From the NCBI RefSeq assembly GCF_964275005.1, contig NC_092693.1, positions 20,575,706 through 20,639,705 of the forward strand: 64,000 bases of DNA, in the 5' to 3' direction. Under the pieces are notes generated by a model that worked only from the letters and a program-made list of their open reading frames with translations, was not told the origin of the DNA and did no database searches. Origin of the DNA: Diadema setosum (taxonomy: Eukaryota; Echinodermata; Echinoidea; Diadematoida; Diadematidae). This document shows positions 1-25,700 of the stretch, piece by piece (the first letter of the stretch is position 1; each line of letters begins with the position of its first letter). The position numbers and the translations under genes are program-made.

Positions 1-713
1 ATATTACTGAAACCAAACTAAGCTCTTCTCGGGTGAACAGATCACAACTGTAATTAGCCATTTAAAGTCATCTGTAATGAAACTCGACCCAGAACTTTGC
101 ACTGCATGTATTACAAAGCAAAGGACATTTCTAGGAAATTAGCAAGAATATCAAACTGTGAAATGTAATCATAGACAGGCAATTTGAAATTCTTGAATCA
201 ATCCAACATTTTGTTTGCTTTCATGATTAACAAACTAAAAACTTATAAAAAGACACCAGCACATAACAGCAAGATGGCACTGTGTGACAAAAATTAAGCC
301 CCAGCGTCGTCTGACATCCTTTAGGCCATTAATAGAAAAAATTAAAACAAAGAATGTTTCTTTTGAAAGAAACAGCAACAACAACTAAAGGGTCCAGCCT
401 GCTGGACCATCTGAAATTCACAATGCATCAGTGCTTTCCCACCATGCTATTCAGCTATTGCTTCCAGCAATCAACGTCCTCGTAAAACACTAAAGACTAG
501 TGCGTGGGCCTGAGAAAGAGGAAAGTGCACTTTTTGATGACATCAAGCATAGCTCGTGGACTTCACAGTTCTTTATACACTGTAATGAAGGCACTGCTTG
601 TCAAATCTCCTTCAGTCCCTGAGGCATGGGAGTAGGCGTGGGTGGGGACCACTGCGTCCGAGTTCCACCAATGTTTAAGGTGGAGAAGTGCAGGGAGGCA
701 CCTGCTGATGTCC
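1..713. other. 3' flank of TTLL9
   Basis: AT-rich sequence downstream of the TTLL9 stop, part of it presumably 3' UTR. No other gene, repeat pair or polyadenylation hexamer was recognised. Confidence 0.5.
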
Positions 714-14722
<14,009 letters not shown>

Positions 14723-14849
14723 GATCAGTGTACTGTAATCTAAATCAAAGACAAAGTTTCGATGAATTACCGGTAGAATAACTTTTTGTCAAATTTGTTG
14801 TTACAAGCGTTTGATAGTGCTCATAGACTCATTGTATTAAATGCACTGC

Positions 14850-15060
14850 GTTAAATTGTTTCAACTTGGCATGGCTTGGTGGTTGGGGACGGACGCGGTC
14901 AGACGAGACAGGTTGCTCGCCTTGGCAACGAGACGCCGCTCCGACCCGAACGCGAAGCTATTGTACTGTGTGTGTACAAGGAGCGAGCGCCCCGTACCGA
15001 CCGGAGCGGTACCACAGCTCACTTTTGCCCTTTGTATTCAGACGCTATGGTGTCTAAAAC
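14850..15060 (-). promoter_or_regulatory. GC- and CpG-rich putative TTLL9 promoter
   Basis: In a window that is otherwise strongly AT-rich, about 14.88-15.02 kb is dense in CG dinucleotides. It sits immediately upstream of the candidate TTLL9 first exon and contains an RFX X-box-like site. Inferred from composition and position only. Confidence 0.45.
14916..14929 (-). promoter_or_regulatory. RFX X-box-like site upstream of TTLL9
   Basis: Minus-strand GTTGCCAAGGCGAG fits the X-box pattern RYYNYY-N(1-3)-RRNRAC at every position but the last. RFX factors use such sites in promoters of ciliary genes. It lies about 195 bp upstream of the candidate TTLL9 ATG. On the plus strand the same place also reads GTTGCT-N6-GGCAAC, an inverted repeat of half-sites. 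Confidence 0.4.
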
Positions 15061-15448
15061 GTGGAAATTGACGGAACTACTTACCTTAGGATTTTTATTC
15101 ATGATAACTTCCTGCCTGAAGCAAACCCTTGCCGAATCATGATTCTTTTCTCATAGACATTGAGCTCGCTCGAGACTGGATCATGGACCACCATTTGACT
15201 GCATGGATCATGGACGATGTACTAGTATAAGTATGTGGCTGTTGATAGCGCGATGATGGCGCCATCACAGTCCCGCCCGTTACGTTCACTGATCTCACCA
15301 GTCCAGTACATTCGTATTATCGTTCGCGTTTTACCAACCGTCGTAGAGTTCCCGGGTACGACGCGTTGTAGTGAACTCTTACTACTGAATATAATTGCCC
15401 AATGACAATTGCTCGCGCGAGGCGAATTTACCAGTAAAAGGTGTACCC

Positions 15449-15545
15449 CCCCCCCAAAAAAAAAAAAAATAAATAAATAAATAAAAATAAAAATAATGAA
15501 TAAATAAATAGATAAATAAAATAAAATAAGAAATAAGTAGGTAAA
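15449..15545. repeat. poly-C / poly-A / (TAAA)n composite tract
   Basis: A C tract passes directly into an A tract and then TAAA units; read on the minus strand it is (TTTA)n-Tn-Gn, the same order as at 9170-9243. Confidence 0.85.
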
Positions 15546-15755
15546 GAATAAAAAATAATAATAATGATAAAATAAAAAAGACAAGTGCATGCTTATCTGT
15601 GTATGCCCCATCATCTAGCGTATCTTTTCAAAATTCACAAAAAATTCCCTCTTTCTTAAATTGTTTCTAGCCCATGGAACTGTAAGTTACACAGCAAACA
15701 CAAAATATAATCTACACTACAAACAACCTGAATATTTAGTATATACAGCTACTAC

Positions 15756-15924
15756 AAAATAAAAAGGCCTAATGCTATATACTAATACTAATATACCTAA
15801 TTAGCCCACGTGCACACACACACACACACATACACACACACACTTTTTTGTTTTTCAAAAAATACAAAATAAATACAAAATAAAAAGGCAATTAATGCTA
15901 CTAATATACCTAATTAGCCCACGT

Positions 15925-15960
<36 letters not shown>
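15756..15960 (+). repeat. Tandem duplication with (CA)n tracts
   Basis: Two copies of a unit of about 110 bp: each has AAATAAAAAGGC, TACTAATATACCTAATTAG, CCCACGTG and a (CA)n tract. The units start near 15756 and 15876. Confidence 0.8.
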
Positions 15961-15961
<1 letters not shown>

Positions 15962-16594
15962 ATTCATATTGATACAATCGTATTATCATCGCATCCTGGC
16001 TGTCATCCACTCAGCTGCCCATTCAAGGCCCAGTATTGATCCACTGTTCAATCAGCCAGCCCAAGGTTCGAGGTGCCCGTAATTCAAATATAAAAACATG
16101 ACATCATGAAGAAAATGTGAATGTTATGTTCTGTGCATGCAGATTGGAAACTGAAATAAGCAGCACTTTGTAACATGCCATCCAACTCAACTTGAGTTTT
16201 CGTTAGTTCGTTCTTTGCGTGTGCTTGTAGATTATCTATTTATCTCTCTCCCTCTCTCTCTCGCTATCTATCAATCTATCTATCTACCTACATGTATCTA
16301 TCTACCTATTAAACATACATACATACACACATACATGCATACATAATTATGAATATATGTATATGCACTATATATACCTTATACATATCATACATCCACT
16401 TACATAATTACATGTACATAAAGGCCATCCAGTCTATAGCGGCCATCCTAGATAAACCAAAAAGCTATTAGATAAGGTCTTCAGCATAGCTTTTCTCTTG
16501 GAGGTTTTTTTTTTTTTTTTTTAGTGGTTGTATCCAGCAGGTGGCCGCTACAGGCAAGTTTGACAGACATGGGATTATGCCACTTATGAACAAC

Positions 16595-17050
16595 TTATAA
16601 GCCAGTTCGGGGTTAGCTCATGTACAGATGGGTACAAACGACCTTTTTTCTTTCTCAGTTGATTAGGCACTCCACTAGTCTTCAAGCAACAGAATGCATT
16701 AGCTTGCCCGACATAACAATTCATGGGATCCGCCATCAGTCATGTTCAAACAAAGGATGTACTCGCCTAGACCAGGTGATCAGAATGATCCATCAATTGA
16801 CACTTAAAACATCTCTTTATTTTGCATTGAATGTAATGACAATCTTCTTCTATTGATATCGCCAAATAATACTGCTTTTGCTGCCAGGTGGATGCATGAT
16901 GGCAAGCACCACTTTAATACAAGGATTACTTGAATAATCATTGCATCACAGATGCTTATATCTCAGTGAATTTAAAAACCAACATGCTCTGCTGGTACAA
17001 ATGACCTTTTTCTGCTCATGCTCAAAGTGGAACCCTGAACTGGCTTATAG
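16595..17050. mobile_element. MITE with TTATAAGCCAGTTC ends
   Basis: Left end TTATAAGCCAGTTCGGGGTT with GGTACAAACGACCTTTTT inside; right end is the inverse (AAATGACCTTTTTCTGC...GAACTGGCTTATAG). A related end (TTAGCCAGTTCAGAGTTAGC) is found at 43806. Confidence 0.7.
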
Positions 17051-18573
17051 GGTATTAACTGTGTAACAGACATATTTCAAAGTTAGACGGGAAGAATACT
17101 TGATGACAAGGAGAGGAACAATACACTACTAGGCTATACATTGTATTGTTATTGGTGACTTAATCAGGGCCGGGTTGAGAGATCACGGTGTTTCTACCCT
17201 TCTGGCAATGCTAAAATGACCTAGATACTGTGAAATTGGGTACTAAGCAATCTCATTTCCATCTCCCTGATTATCACACAGCAGTCATCATATTCCATCT
17301 ATTAGGACAAAATATGGCACACATATTTTCTACAATATGCAAACAATCATGACCAAGGAGTTCACATAACAAAAATTCCATACATATCAGCTCAATTAAC
17401 AGTTTATCAAAAGTATAATTTATTGGTGAGAGTATATAATCATTTCACCTATAATCAATTTCATTGACATAGAAACAGGAGTGTTGAATTTTGTGACACA
17501 TACCCGATGATAAATTAAAGATCAAGCAACATTTACCAGTAGTCAAATACAGGTGTTGAGATATACACACAAACACTAATTGCAGAATCATAAATATTAA
17601 CAAAAAAGAAAAAAAAATACAGCTTTTCAGCTGATGATACCATCAAATGATCGAGGCACTCTTTGCTTTGTAGAGTTCATGCAAGTTAGGAGCCAACCCA
17701 TCTGAGTGCCTTCAAAAGAAACATCCTTTTCCATTAACACAGAAGACATAGAAACATACTTCCTTCAAACATGAAATAATGTGGTTTGTATCAAAGTTAG
17801 GGATACGCTGGATAATCCAACCATCTGCCCTCATCACAAATATGTATGTATAGTCTAAGGTGAAGTTGAATGAACTGTAGAAAGAAACGATAATAGCGAC
17901 CTCATTATCACCAAAACAACATACAGTATGTTAAAAGAAAAAATTACCATTGGATTTCCGCATTGATAACTTTCCAATATGATTAAACTGTATGAATGCT
18001 ATTTCAGGGTCTGAAAATATAACATCTTACCTATAACTTGCAGAAACCCCCATTCAATTTGGTTAGGTGGTCACATAGATATGTGGATCATTGTAAAGCA
18101 TGTCATGGGTCTGATTCTTCCAAGTTTAGCACTTGGATGCTTTGGAAACTGAACACAATGGACAGAACTTGGATGGAATTTCTGACATGCTCTACAAAAA
18201 TCCTAATTTCTCTTTGACCATTGAAGCAAATCAGATGGGGTTTTCTGTAAGATGTGGGTAATAAGTTATAGTTTCATACCCTGACATTGTATTGGATTGA
18301 TTCACTATTTTCAAAGTTATTGTTGCAGAGGGTCCCGTTGTAATTCTTGTTGGGACACACAGTACATCAGATATTTCATGTGTATTGGAATGAAGCTCAT
18401 CACAATTTGGCCAAAAGGTACAAGCCCTGATACATTGACATCAAGTTCCCAATCAGCCTTGCAGTACTGATGTAATTCAGCCAGAACTACACACTTCTAC
18501 TGAACACACTTCCAAATCTTTCTCCTTTACACTGCAGCTTTACTGCAATGATAGATTTGTAAAGGGAAAAAAA

Positions 18574-18707
18574 AAAATATATATATATATATCATAAACT
18601 CTCTTGTAACAGCATTGTCTTGCAACGACCATATTCTTATCAACACAAAACGTCTGGAAATATTTACATTTCCGACAGAAGTACATACACACACACACAC
18701 ACACACA
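18574..18707. repeat. (AT)n and (CA)n microsatellites
   Basis: A short AT run near 18576-18591 and a (CA)n run at about 18684-18707. Confidence 0.85.
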
Positions 18708-18871
18708 AAATAGAATAAACTCGCCTGTGTAAAGTTCGTTGCCATCAGAGAAAGTTTTTTTTCTCATGCAACATTTGGCTGGCAGAATCACTGACTGAAA
18801 CTGCAAACGGAACCTTGGTCTGGAGCTGAATACTGTATGCGCCAAATATTTTGCAAAGTTTTTTTATTTTT

Positions 18872-19104
18872 TATTAGTGGAAAAGTGAGCAAAGAAAATG
18901 GGATTCCATCGGGAGTTGAACCCGAGACCTCCGGATTGCTAGACCGGTGCTCTACCGACTGAGCTATAGAAAGCCCTAGTACAGTGTTCATCCCAGAAAC
19001 CCTTAATTCTCAATGCTCGGGTGGTCAGAAGCTATAGCAGTATGTTTGTGTGTGACACACACGCACACACTTGAACCTGGCATAAACCCGAAGGATAATT
19101 CAAC
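18872..19104 (-). mobile_element. tRNA-containing (SINE-like) insertion inside a MITE
   Basis: Flanked by T7-A-T5 at 18859-18871 and again at 19105-19117, which is best read as a 13-bp target-site duplication. The insert carries a tRNA-like sequence on the minus strand with about 130 bp upstream of it, unlike a simple SINE in which the tRNA part is at the 5' end. Confidence 0.6.
18901..18973 (-). tRNA. tRNA-Ala(AGC)-like sequence, probably a tRNA pseudogene or SINE head
   Basis: A 73-nt tRNA-sized sequence: A box TAGCTCAGTCGGTAGAGC, B box GGTTCAACTCC, T stem TCGGG/CCCGA, anticodon stem CCGG/CCGG around loop CTAGCAA (anticodon AGC by position). The outer two acceptor pairs and the innermost anticodon-stem pair do not match. 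It sits inside an inserted repeat, so a tRNA-derived mobile sequence is more likely than a working tRNA gene. Confidence 0.6.
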
Positions 19105-19361
19105 TTTTTTTATTTTTCACGAATTTCGCAAGTCAGGTGCTATTGACAAATCAAAAGACATGTAAAGATATTTCCTTTTATCCCAACAGGAATATGGCAT
19201 GCAGTACTACGGTATAGACCCACAATCGCTAATTTAACTACTTGCTAAATATATGGCGTAAACAGCAATTACAGTACTGGGTTTCTGAAAGAATTTGATC
19301 TACATCAGTTTGACTGTGTCTGTATCCAAGATGGTATCCAAGATGATATTGTACCCAGGGC

Positions 19362-19605
19362 TAAACACTAATTTTTTCCTCTGGTGGCCCATTTGGGGCA
19401 CTCTACTTTTTAAACCAAAAATTTTGGTGGCCAGAAAAAGAAATGAAGTGACCCAAAGTAAATGGAAATATGACAATCCATTTAGAATCTGAAGTGCCCG
19501 ATCAGGCCACCATAAAATAGCTTTTTTTTTTTAAAGTTGGTGGCCCGACATCAATTTTTAGTGGCCCTGGGTCACCGGACCACTGGTAATGTCGAGTCCT
19601 GTGTA
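19362..19605. mobile_element. Probable MITE rich in GGTGGCCC motifs
   Basis: Left part CCAGGGCTAAACACTAA with TGGTGGCCCA; right part carries GTGGCCCTGGG and TAATGTCGAGTCCTG, roughly inverse to the left. Arms are imperfect, so borders are approximate. Confidence 0.4.
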
Positions 19606-20186
19606 CCTCATGAACATCCCCACAAAGTGTTTGCAAGAACTGCAAACAAGGAAGAGTTACTGTCACAAAAAAAAAAAACCCACACATATTTAAGCACCAT
19701 TTGAAGATCAATACTTATTACAGTATACTTCCATTACTTTGTGAACATATCAAATTTGCATGTTTTGGCAAAGCATATCAGAATCACAATCGACCAATGA
19801 TTTACCCTCTTTCCTATTAAATGATAAATAAGTTTCATAAACTTGCTTAGATTTAACTTACTTGAAAATATTAAAGATCCCTATAAAACAATGATAATAG
19901 AAATACAGTGCATTCCAACATCAATGACAAAAAAAAAAAAAAAACAACCCAAAAACCTACCAGTGTTGCCCCAACTAACACTTCATGGATCAAAGCTAGC
20001 CCACCAGAAGGCTCACATGCAAACATATCAGATAAACAAACACACCAGATGTGGTCTATTCATATTTTCAAACTTCAACTTTTGAAGTTGGAATGATAAC
20101 TTCAGATAAATTCCATGAAAAACATTTTTTTTTTTTTTGCATATTCATGTACTTTGGAAGTTTCCAAAATTGCCCATACACCAGCG

Positions 20187-20217
20187 CAAAGAAGAAGAAG
20201 AAGAAGAAGAAGAAGAA
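20187..20217 (+). repeat. (GAA)n microsatellite
   Basis: About ten GAA/AAG units, a purine-only run. Confidence 0.9.
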
Positions 20218-20427
20218 AAAACAAAACCATAAAAAAACACACATTTTGTCAACTTTCACCACACTACACCTAAGCAAATTCAAAAGTGGTACACACTCCA
20301 CACCATCTCATCTTCTGTTAAGGTGATTATGTTTGCCCTGAATATGATTTGTCTGTTTGTTTGTCTGCTGGTGAATACTGAATAAGCTGAAAAGACATTC
20401 ACAGCTTTTGATAAAATTTTCAAGATC

Positions 20428-20741
20428 AATTGATCAATTCAGTGCTTATTTAAGTCAATGTAGGGTAATAATCAGTTGCAATTAAAACAACTCGACTGAA
20501 GAATTTCATGAATTTGAATTTTGCAGTACCCGCTGCAAACTACAAGGACTTGGCTGTCGGGCGGAAGCTCAGTGGTCTAGTGGATAAGATGTCTGTCTGG
20601 GGATCGAATATGTATGCCCATGATTTCTTTTGTCATGGCTACTACAAAAACACTGATCAATTCAGTGCTTATTAAAGTCGATGTAGGGTAATTTGTTCAT
20701 CAGTTGCAATGAAAACAACTCAACAGAATTTCATGAATTTG
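20428..20741 (+). repeat. Direct duplication flanking a tRNA-like fragment
   Basis: About 90 bp (GATCAATTCAGTGCTTATT ... TGTAGGGTAAT ... CAGTTGCAAT ... AATTTCATGAATTTG) occurs at 20428-20517 and again at 20656-20741. Between them is GCTCAGTGGTCTAGTGGATAA, which resembles the 5' half of a tRNA-derived repeat on the plus strand. Confidence 0.7.
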
Positions 20742-20776
20742 TATGTCCACCTGTTCTGAAGTTGTAGTGCAGAGGT

Positions 20777-20777
<1 letters not shown>

Positions 20778-20810
<33 letters not shown>

Positions 20811-20821
20811 GCGCGCGCACA

Positions 20822-20874
<53 letters not shown>
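20778..20874. repeat. (CA)n with (CG)n core, alternating purine-pyrimidine
   Basis: 97 bp of strictly alternating purine and pyrimidine: CA repeats with an internal CG-rich segment (about 20808-20826). Confidence 0.95.
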
Positions 20875-20877
<3 letters not shown>

Positions 20878-22380
20878 TGGAAAATACAAGTAAGTGTATT
20901 GACAGTGTACATAACAGTGTGTCTGGTGGATATATATGTGTGATACAAGCAATACGTTCTGCCAATTTCAGCAAATTAAAGTATGTAGCAGTAAGTAAAT
21001 ATATTTTTCTTTTTCTTTTTCTTTTTTTACCCCACAACAGTGACATCCCAATGAAGGCTATGACATGTTATACCCGAAGAAATTGAATACAACTGCAGTA
21101 AAACTTGTCTATAAAGACCTACCTCGGGTAGAGAAAGGCACATTTTCCATACATGTGGTCTTTATACACAGGTTTGAACGTACATTTTGACTGCATTGCA
21201 CTAAGATTAGCTGGTCTTTGCAGACATGTGGTCACCATACCAAGTGGTTCCTGGAAAAATTCATTAATGTTATCGTTTAAATCTTTCTTGCCACACACAG
21301 CTCTCCATATCCAGTCCAGTGATAACAGCACCCTTTCATGAAATGTCCTATTGCTATTAAAAATCAACAATGCTAGTGAACTTATAACAAACACGCATAC
21401 AACATACAAACATTTTAAAAGAACAAACAAGTACAGTTTTGGAAGACGTCATAAATTTGAAATGAATGTTTCCCCTCTTGAGGCACTGACACATAGGCCA
21501 CAATAAAGATTTTCTCTTCCATCTAAACACTATCTTGTAGTAATGTACTTGTATATTTCAAGCTGTTGTGTTCTGGGCTGACATAATCCATTTAGTCTAA
21601 TTCCAAGGCTTCTCACCTAACGAACAGCACTCACAATATTGACTGTTCATTTTTTTTTTTCTAAATCTACTGCTGGAAATGTGACAAAATCCAAAACCTT
21701 AATCACCTGTAGAAGCCTCCAAATATTGCACGATATCAGCAATCAAGAAATGACAATATCTTGAGTAGTTACGAGTCACTTCCATTCTCTACTTCTCAAA
21801 ATATACATAGACTATGTGAATACCAAACATAATCACTGGAATAAGATTCATCCAAACAGCCATCTAACTGGTAGAACCCATATGATGGGGCCATTGCATC
21901 ACAGCTGCTGTATTTTTGTTTTCTTTAATACACCCTGATACACCATATAGCGGTATTTTGGTTTATCTCACACTGGCAGTTTGAACATAATGAAACCAAG
22001 ACCAGTGTGCATGATAACCTAAAAATCATAATCCTGTAGAAGTTTTGTACACGGTTCTAATAAATCACCTATATTTGAAGCATGAAACAGCCAAATGCTC
22101 CCTGAAAACAAATCATTCAAATAATTTCAACACCGAGCGTATGAACATATTTGATTCCAGAGGCTCTCAGAGTCAATGTTAAACTACTGTAGATGGATTA
22201 TGCAAACCGATCATTAATTTCTTAATGACAATTTACTTATGAATGGGTCATAGATCGGAGAGCAAGAATTTCATATCTTCACAATATCTAATACAGTTCA
22301 ATATCTGCACCTGTACTAGATTACAATGGGACCAACTATGGGATTTTATACTTTTTCTAAATAGTAATCATACAGAATCA

Positions 22381-22538
22381 CAGTGGCGGATCCAGAGGGG
22401 GGCGCAACTGGCGCACGCCCCCCTTTATTTTTCGTTAAAAACAAAAGAGATAAAAAGAAAAAATGACATGAAACCCGGAAGTGGCACCAGAAATATTAGT
22501 TTCGCCCACCCTTTACATAATTCCTGGATCCACCCCTG
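22381..22538. mobile_element. MITE with CAGTGGCGGATCCAG ends and 6-bp target duplication
   Basis: 158 bp. Left end CAGTGGCGGATCCAG, right end CTGGATCCACCCCTG (inverse with two differences). GAATCA flanks it directly on both sides (22375-22380 and 22539-22544). It lies in the 3' flank of SLC35C2. Confidence 0.85.
22424..22429 (-). terminator. Candidate polyadenylation signal of SLC35C2
   Basis: The first minus-strand AATAAA after the SLC35C2 stop codon (22717) lies here, about 290 bp downstream, inside the small transposon at 22381-22538. Confidence 0.35.
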
Positions 22539-22716
22539 GAATCATCAAATTAATTCAAGCATCAAAAGAGTCATTCTCAGTCTCTTAAGTATAAATAAGT
22601 CTTACATTCTCTAATATCTTTGTAAAGTGGTGAGTTGGAAAGAAATTTGTAAAATCAATAAATAACGATGAAAGGAAGAAAATGTCTCTAAAAAGCACTT
22701 ACAACCTCAGTCTCTG

Positions 22717-25700
22717 CTATAAGGTTGTCACTTGCTTCTTTCTTCTGACAAATATCTCTTCCTCGTCGCTACTGACATTAGCATCCCCATTTCGCGTCAG
22801 AAGGTCCTGGTGATCATTGCTACTCTTACTGGCTTTCGTTCCTTGGGTATCTGTCAAAATCCATCAAGGGAGTTACAACAGGAGATAAAGAGTTGTTGTT
22901 TGGACAGTACTGCAAGTGGCATTACAATGTCAGTTTAATCATGTTAGAACATGTATGTTAAAAAACATGTCAATTTTGAAATAAAAATTGATAATTCCAT
23001 TGGCTTACCTCAATCAAGTCAAGAATGAAAGGTAAAGTTCACTAGTTACACTATGACAGTGTATTATTGTGGGTGATATACAAACTAAAGGTGTATCACA
23101 CGGTCAATAAGCAAAATTTTAGTGGTGTGAGAGAGGGGAAAGGATATCATCCCAACAGGTGCACTCTTGTATCTTCAAGTAAAGCTATATGTTTAGGCTG
23201 AATTCAGATAATCGATGATAAGTAGGAGAAGTAAGATTTGCAAAACTGGGTAACAAAGTGAAGTATAAGCTGCAAAAAAGAAAAAAATTGAGTAACATGT
23301 CACAACTATAGACTTGAGTGGGATCACAACAAGAATTTGTCGTCTACTCTGTTTCACTCACCTCTTGTTTCAACTGCCTTCATGATGACATGTACAGTGA
23401 TTCCACACAAGCATATCACCATGCCAACAAAGTTGAGACTCGACATCTGGTCACCCCTTAGAGAAGCAAGGTATAATGTGCAGATCTCCTGCATTGTTTA
23501 GAAAAAAAAAAAATGGATGACAATGACATGGCAATTTACATACAACTTTTGTTCACTGAAAGCTGTTATCTAAAATCCTGTGTATATGCCATATATTTCG
23601 CGAGTCTAAATTTTCGCGAATCAGGAATTCCTGACGATTTCGCGAGTAGTTAAATTCGCGATCGTGGAGTCCTGTACTGAAAGGAGAAGAGTACACGTGT
23701 ATGTCATATTCACATCGGGATCAGAGTCAATATTTTCGTGTGCCTTTAATTTCGCGAATAGCACCTGACTCACAAAATTCGCGAAAATAAAAACCTCGCG
23801 AAATATTTGGCGTATACAGTACCTAAAAGAAAAAGTGTATCTGCAAGAGATTAGGTACATAGATAAAAGGAGATCACACAGTTGCATAGGCCATTATCTT
23901 ACGAGAAATACAGTATTCTTAACCCTTTGTGTGCTTTGAGTGCAAATTGGCACAGAAAATCCTGTAGTGTTGCATATACTGTCCAGAATCCTTGGCACCA
24001 AAAGGGTTAAAGTGAAGTTTGCATAAGACCCTCGAAAGTAGCAAGGAAAATTCTGAAAAACAATGCAATACATCATGCACATCAAAAGAAAAATAGAAGT
24101 GTATGACAAAGAAACACATAACTGATTATCACAAAAACATTTTGAGACTGATTGGTTACCATTACATTTGTTTTTTGTTTGTTTGTTTTTTAATGACTGT
24201 ACCGGTAAGTGTTTTACGTCCAAAGGGCACATTCTTATGATGATTTTGATCAGTTTAAATGTTGTATATGGGAACAAAGCAGATGACAGGATTTTTTATA
24301 GACCCCACCTTGAATATGCCAGATATGGAGAGAGTGAGTGTTGAGGTCTGCGAGAGAAGAAGGTATTCCGACATGGCCAACATGAAAGCAAGACCAGCAC
24401 CTACTGACAGCTTGGCACACGTCATCGAAAACACATGAAAGTTGCTGAACCCAAGGAAGTCTTCTGTCGTACAGATTTTCACACCTGCATTTGAAGAACG
24501 AAAGTAAACGTGCTCAATCTAAATACAATCAATAAGCCTATCCCTCTCCATCTTCCCTTCCCTTTCACACACACATGCACACACACAAACAAATTCCAAC
24601 ATAAATACAAACACATAAGGTCACTTAAACACACATTCACTAACACACATACTCACAACAAACATACACAATCATATACTTGCACACCTAACAACATCCA
24701 ACCTTATTCAAGTCATGTTGGTTGACATTACATAAATTTGGATGAGTGAAGGTGAGGAAAGAGAATAAATACTGTACAGTTGCCCCTGCTAAATTGGGAG
24801 GGGTCCGCAAACAACAGAAACATGCAAAATAATTGTTAGTATATTAAAGGAGACCTCTGGATGATTTTCAGATTTTTACATTTGAACAACTATAAATTAG
24901 TTATACTGAGGACAGAGTTTCAGAATTTGTGATAATTGGGATGAAGAATAAGAATATTTTCAAAATTTAGAACAAATTGCAATGAACAAGGATGATGACA
25001 TGACAGAGTCACCATAAGAATGCATGAGTTGGGGCTCATGGAAGCAGAACAAAAGAAGAAGGCATGCATAGATTATACACAGGTGAACTCGCAAGCAAGC
25101 GGTATTGTAATGAAATTACACTGCTACATTTCTGAAATATGTGAACCTCCTATGTCATCATCCTTGTTCAGTGTAATTTGTTTAAGGTTTTTCAAAGTAA
25201 TGTTTCTCTGCTCCAGAACCACAATAAATTCCACAAATCTATACATGGAGTTGTCGATTTATGTACTACATGATGTGAAATTATGAAAATCGTCTGGAAT
25301 GTCCCTTTAAACATGGAGTCTTCAAATACCAGAGATTTCATCAACACAACCAACATCATATTAGTCTGACAAAATCACTGACATAAAAGCCAAGAAAGCT
25401 GCAAAATAAGGTAAACTGGGATGAAAACGGGTAATTCGATTAATTTGAATGTCGTTATAAAATGCTGAAGATTGCTATCTGAATTACCATCCGTCCAACT
25501 TTTAAGTGTACAGAATTTTTTTTGTTTTTTGTTTTGACGATGCTCATCACTATAATGCTTTGTATTGACCCAAGTTGTTTTAAAGCACAAGCTTGTTTAT
25601 GTTTGATTGCATCCAAACTTGATAGTCCATTTCACAATAACTATACGTCAAGTACCTATCTTGTAGATGGCTTCCTTAAATTTTGTCATACCGCTGTAGA

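Larger units (their letters stand above)
15180..18820. other. Intergenic region, no gene recognised
   Basis: Apart from the listed repeats, it holds a TCTC/ATCT/ACAT low-complexity run at 16236-16370 and AT-rich unique-looking sequence at about 17.1-18.5 kb without a convincing reading frame. TTLL9 upstream sequence should lie at the left end and SLC35C2 downstream sequence further right. Confidence 0.5.
18831..19263. mobile_element. MITE of the TTTCGCG family, split by an insertion
   Basis: Starts TACTGTATGCGCCAAATATT and ends near ATATGGCGTAAACAG. It matches the uninterrupted copy at 23579-23822 read from its right end. The match breaks at 18871 and resumes at 19105, where a 233-bp insertion with a repeated T7AT5 flank sits. 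Confidence 0.7.

Noticed and set aside
15047-15142. Plus-strand 31-codon frame resembling a signal peptide (MVSKTWKLTELLTLGFLFM)
   Set aside because: Very short, no downstream exon found, and it overlaps the likely TTLL9 promoter; chance is the simplest explanation.
20700-21046. Cys-Val repeat frames (CVCVCV), also at 46447-46791
   Set aside because: Translations of (CA)n repeats.
21100-21260. Possible repeat around GTCTATAAAGACC / GGTCTTTATACAC
   Set aside because: A short inverted word pair only; borders not visible.
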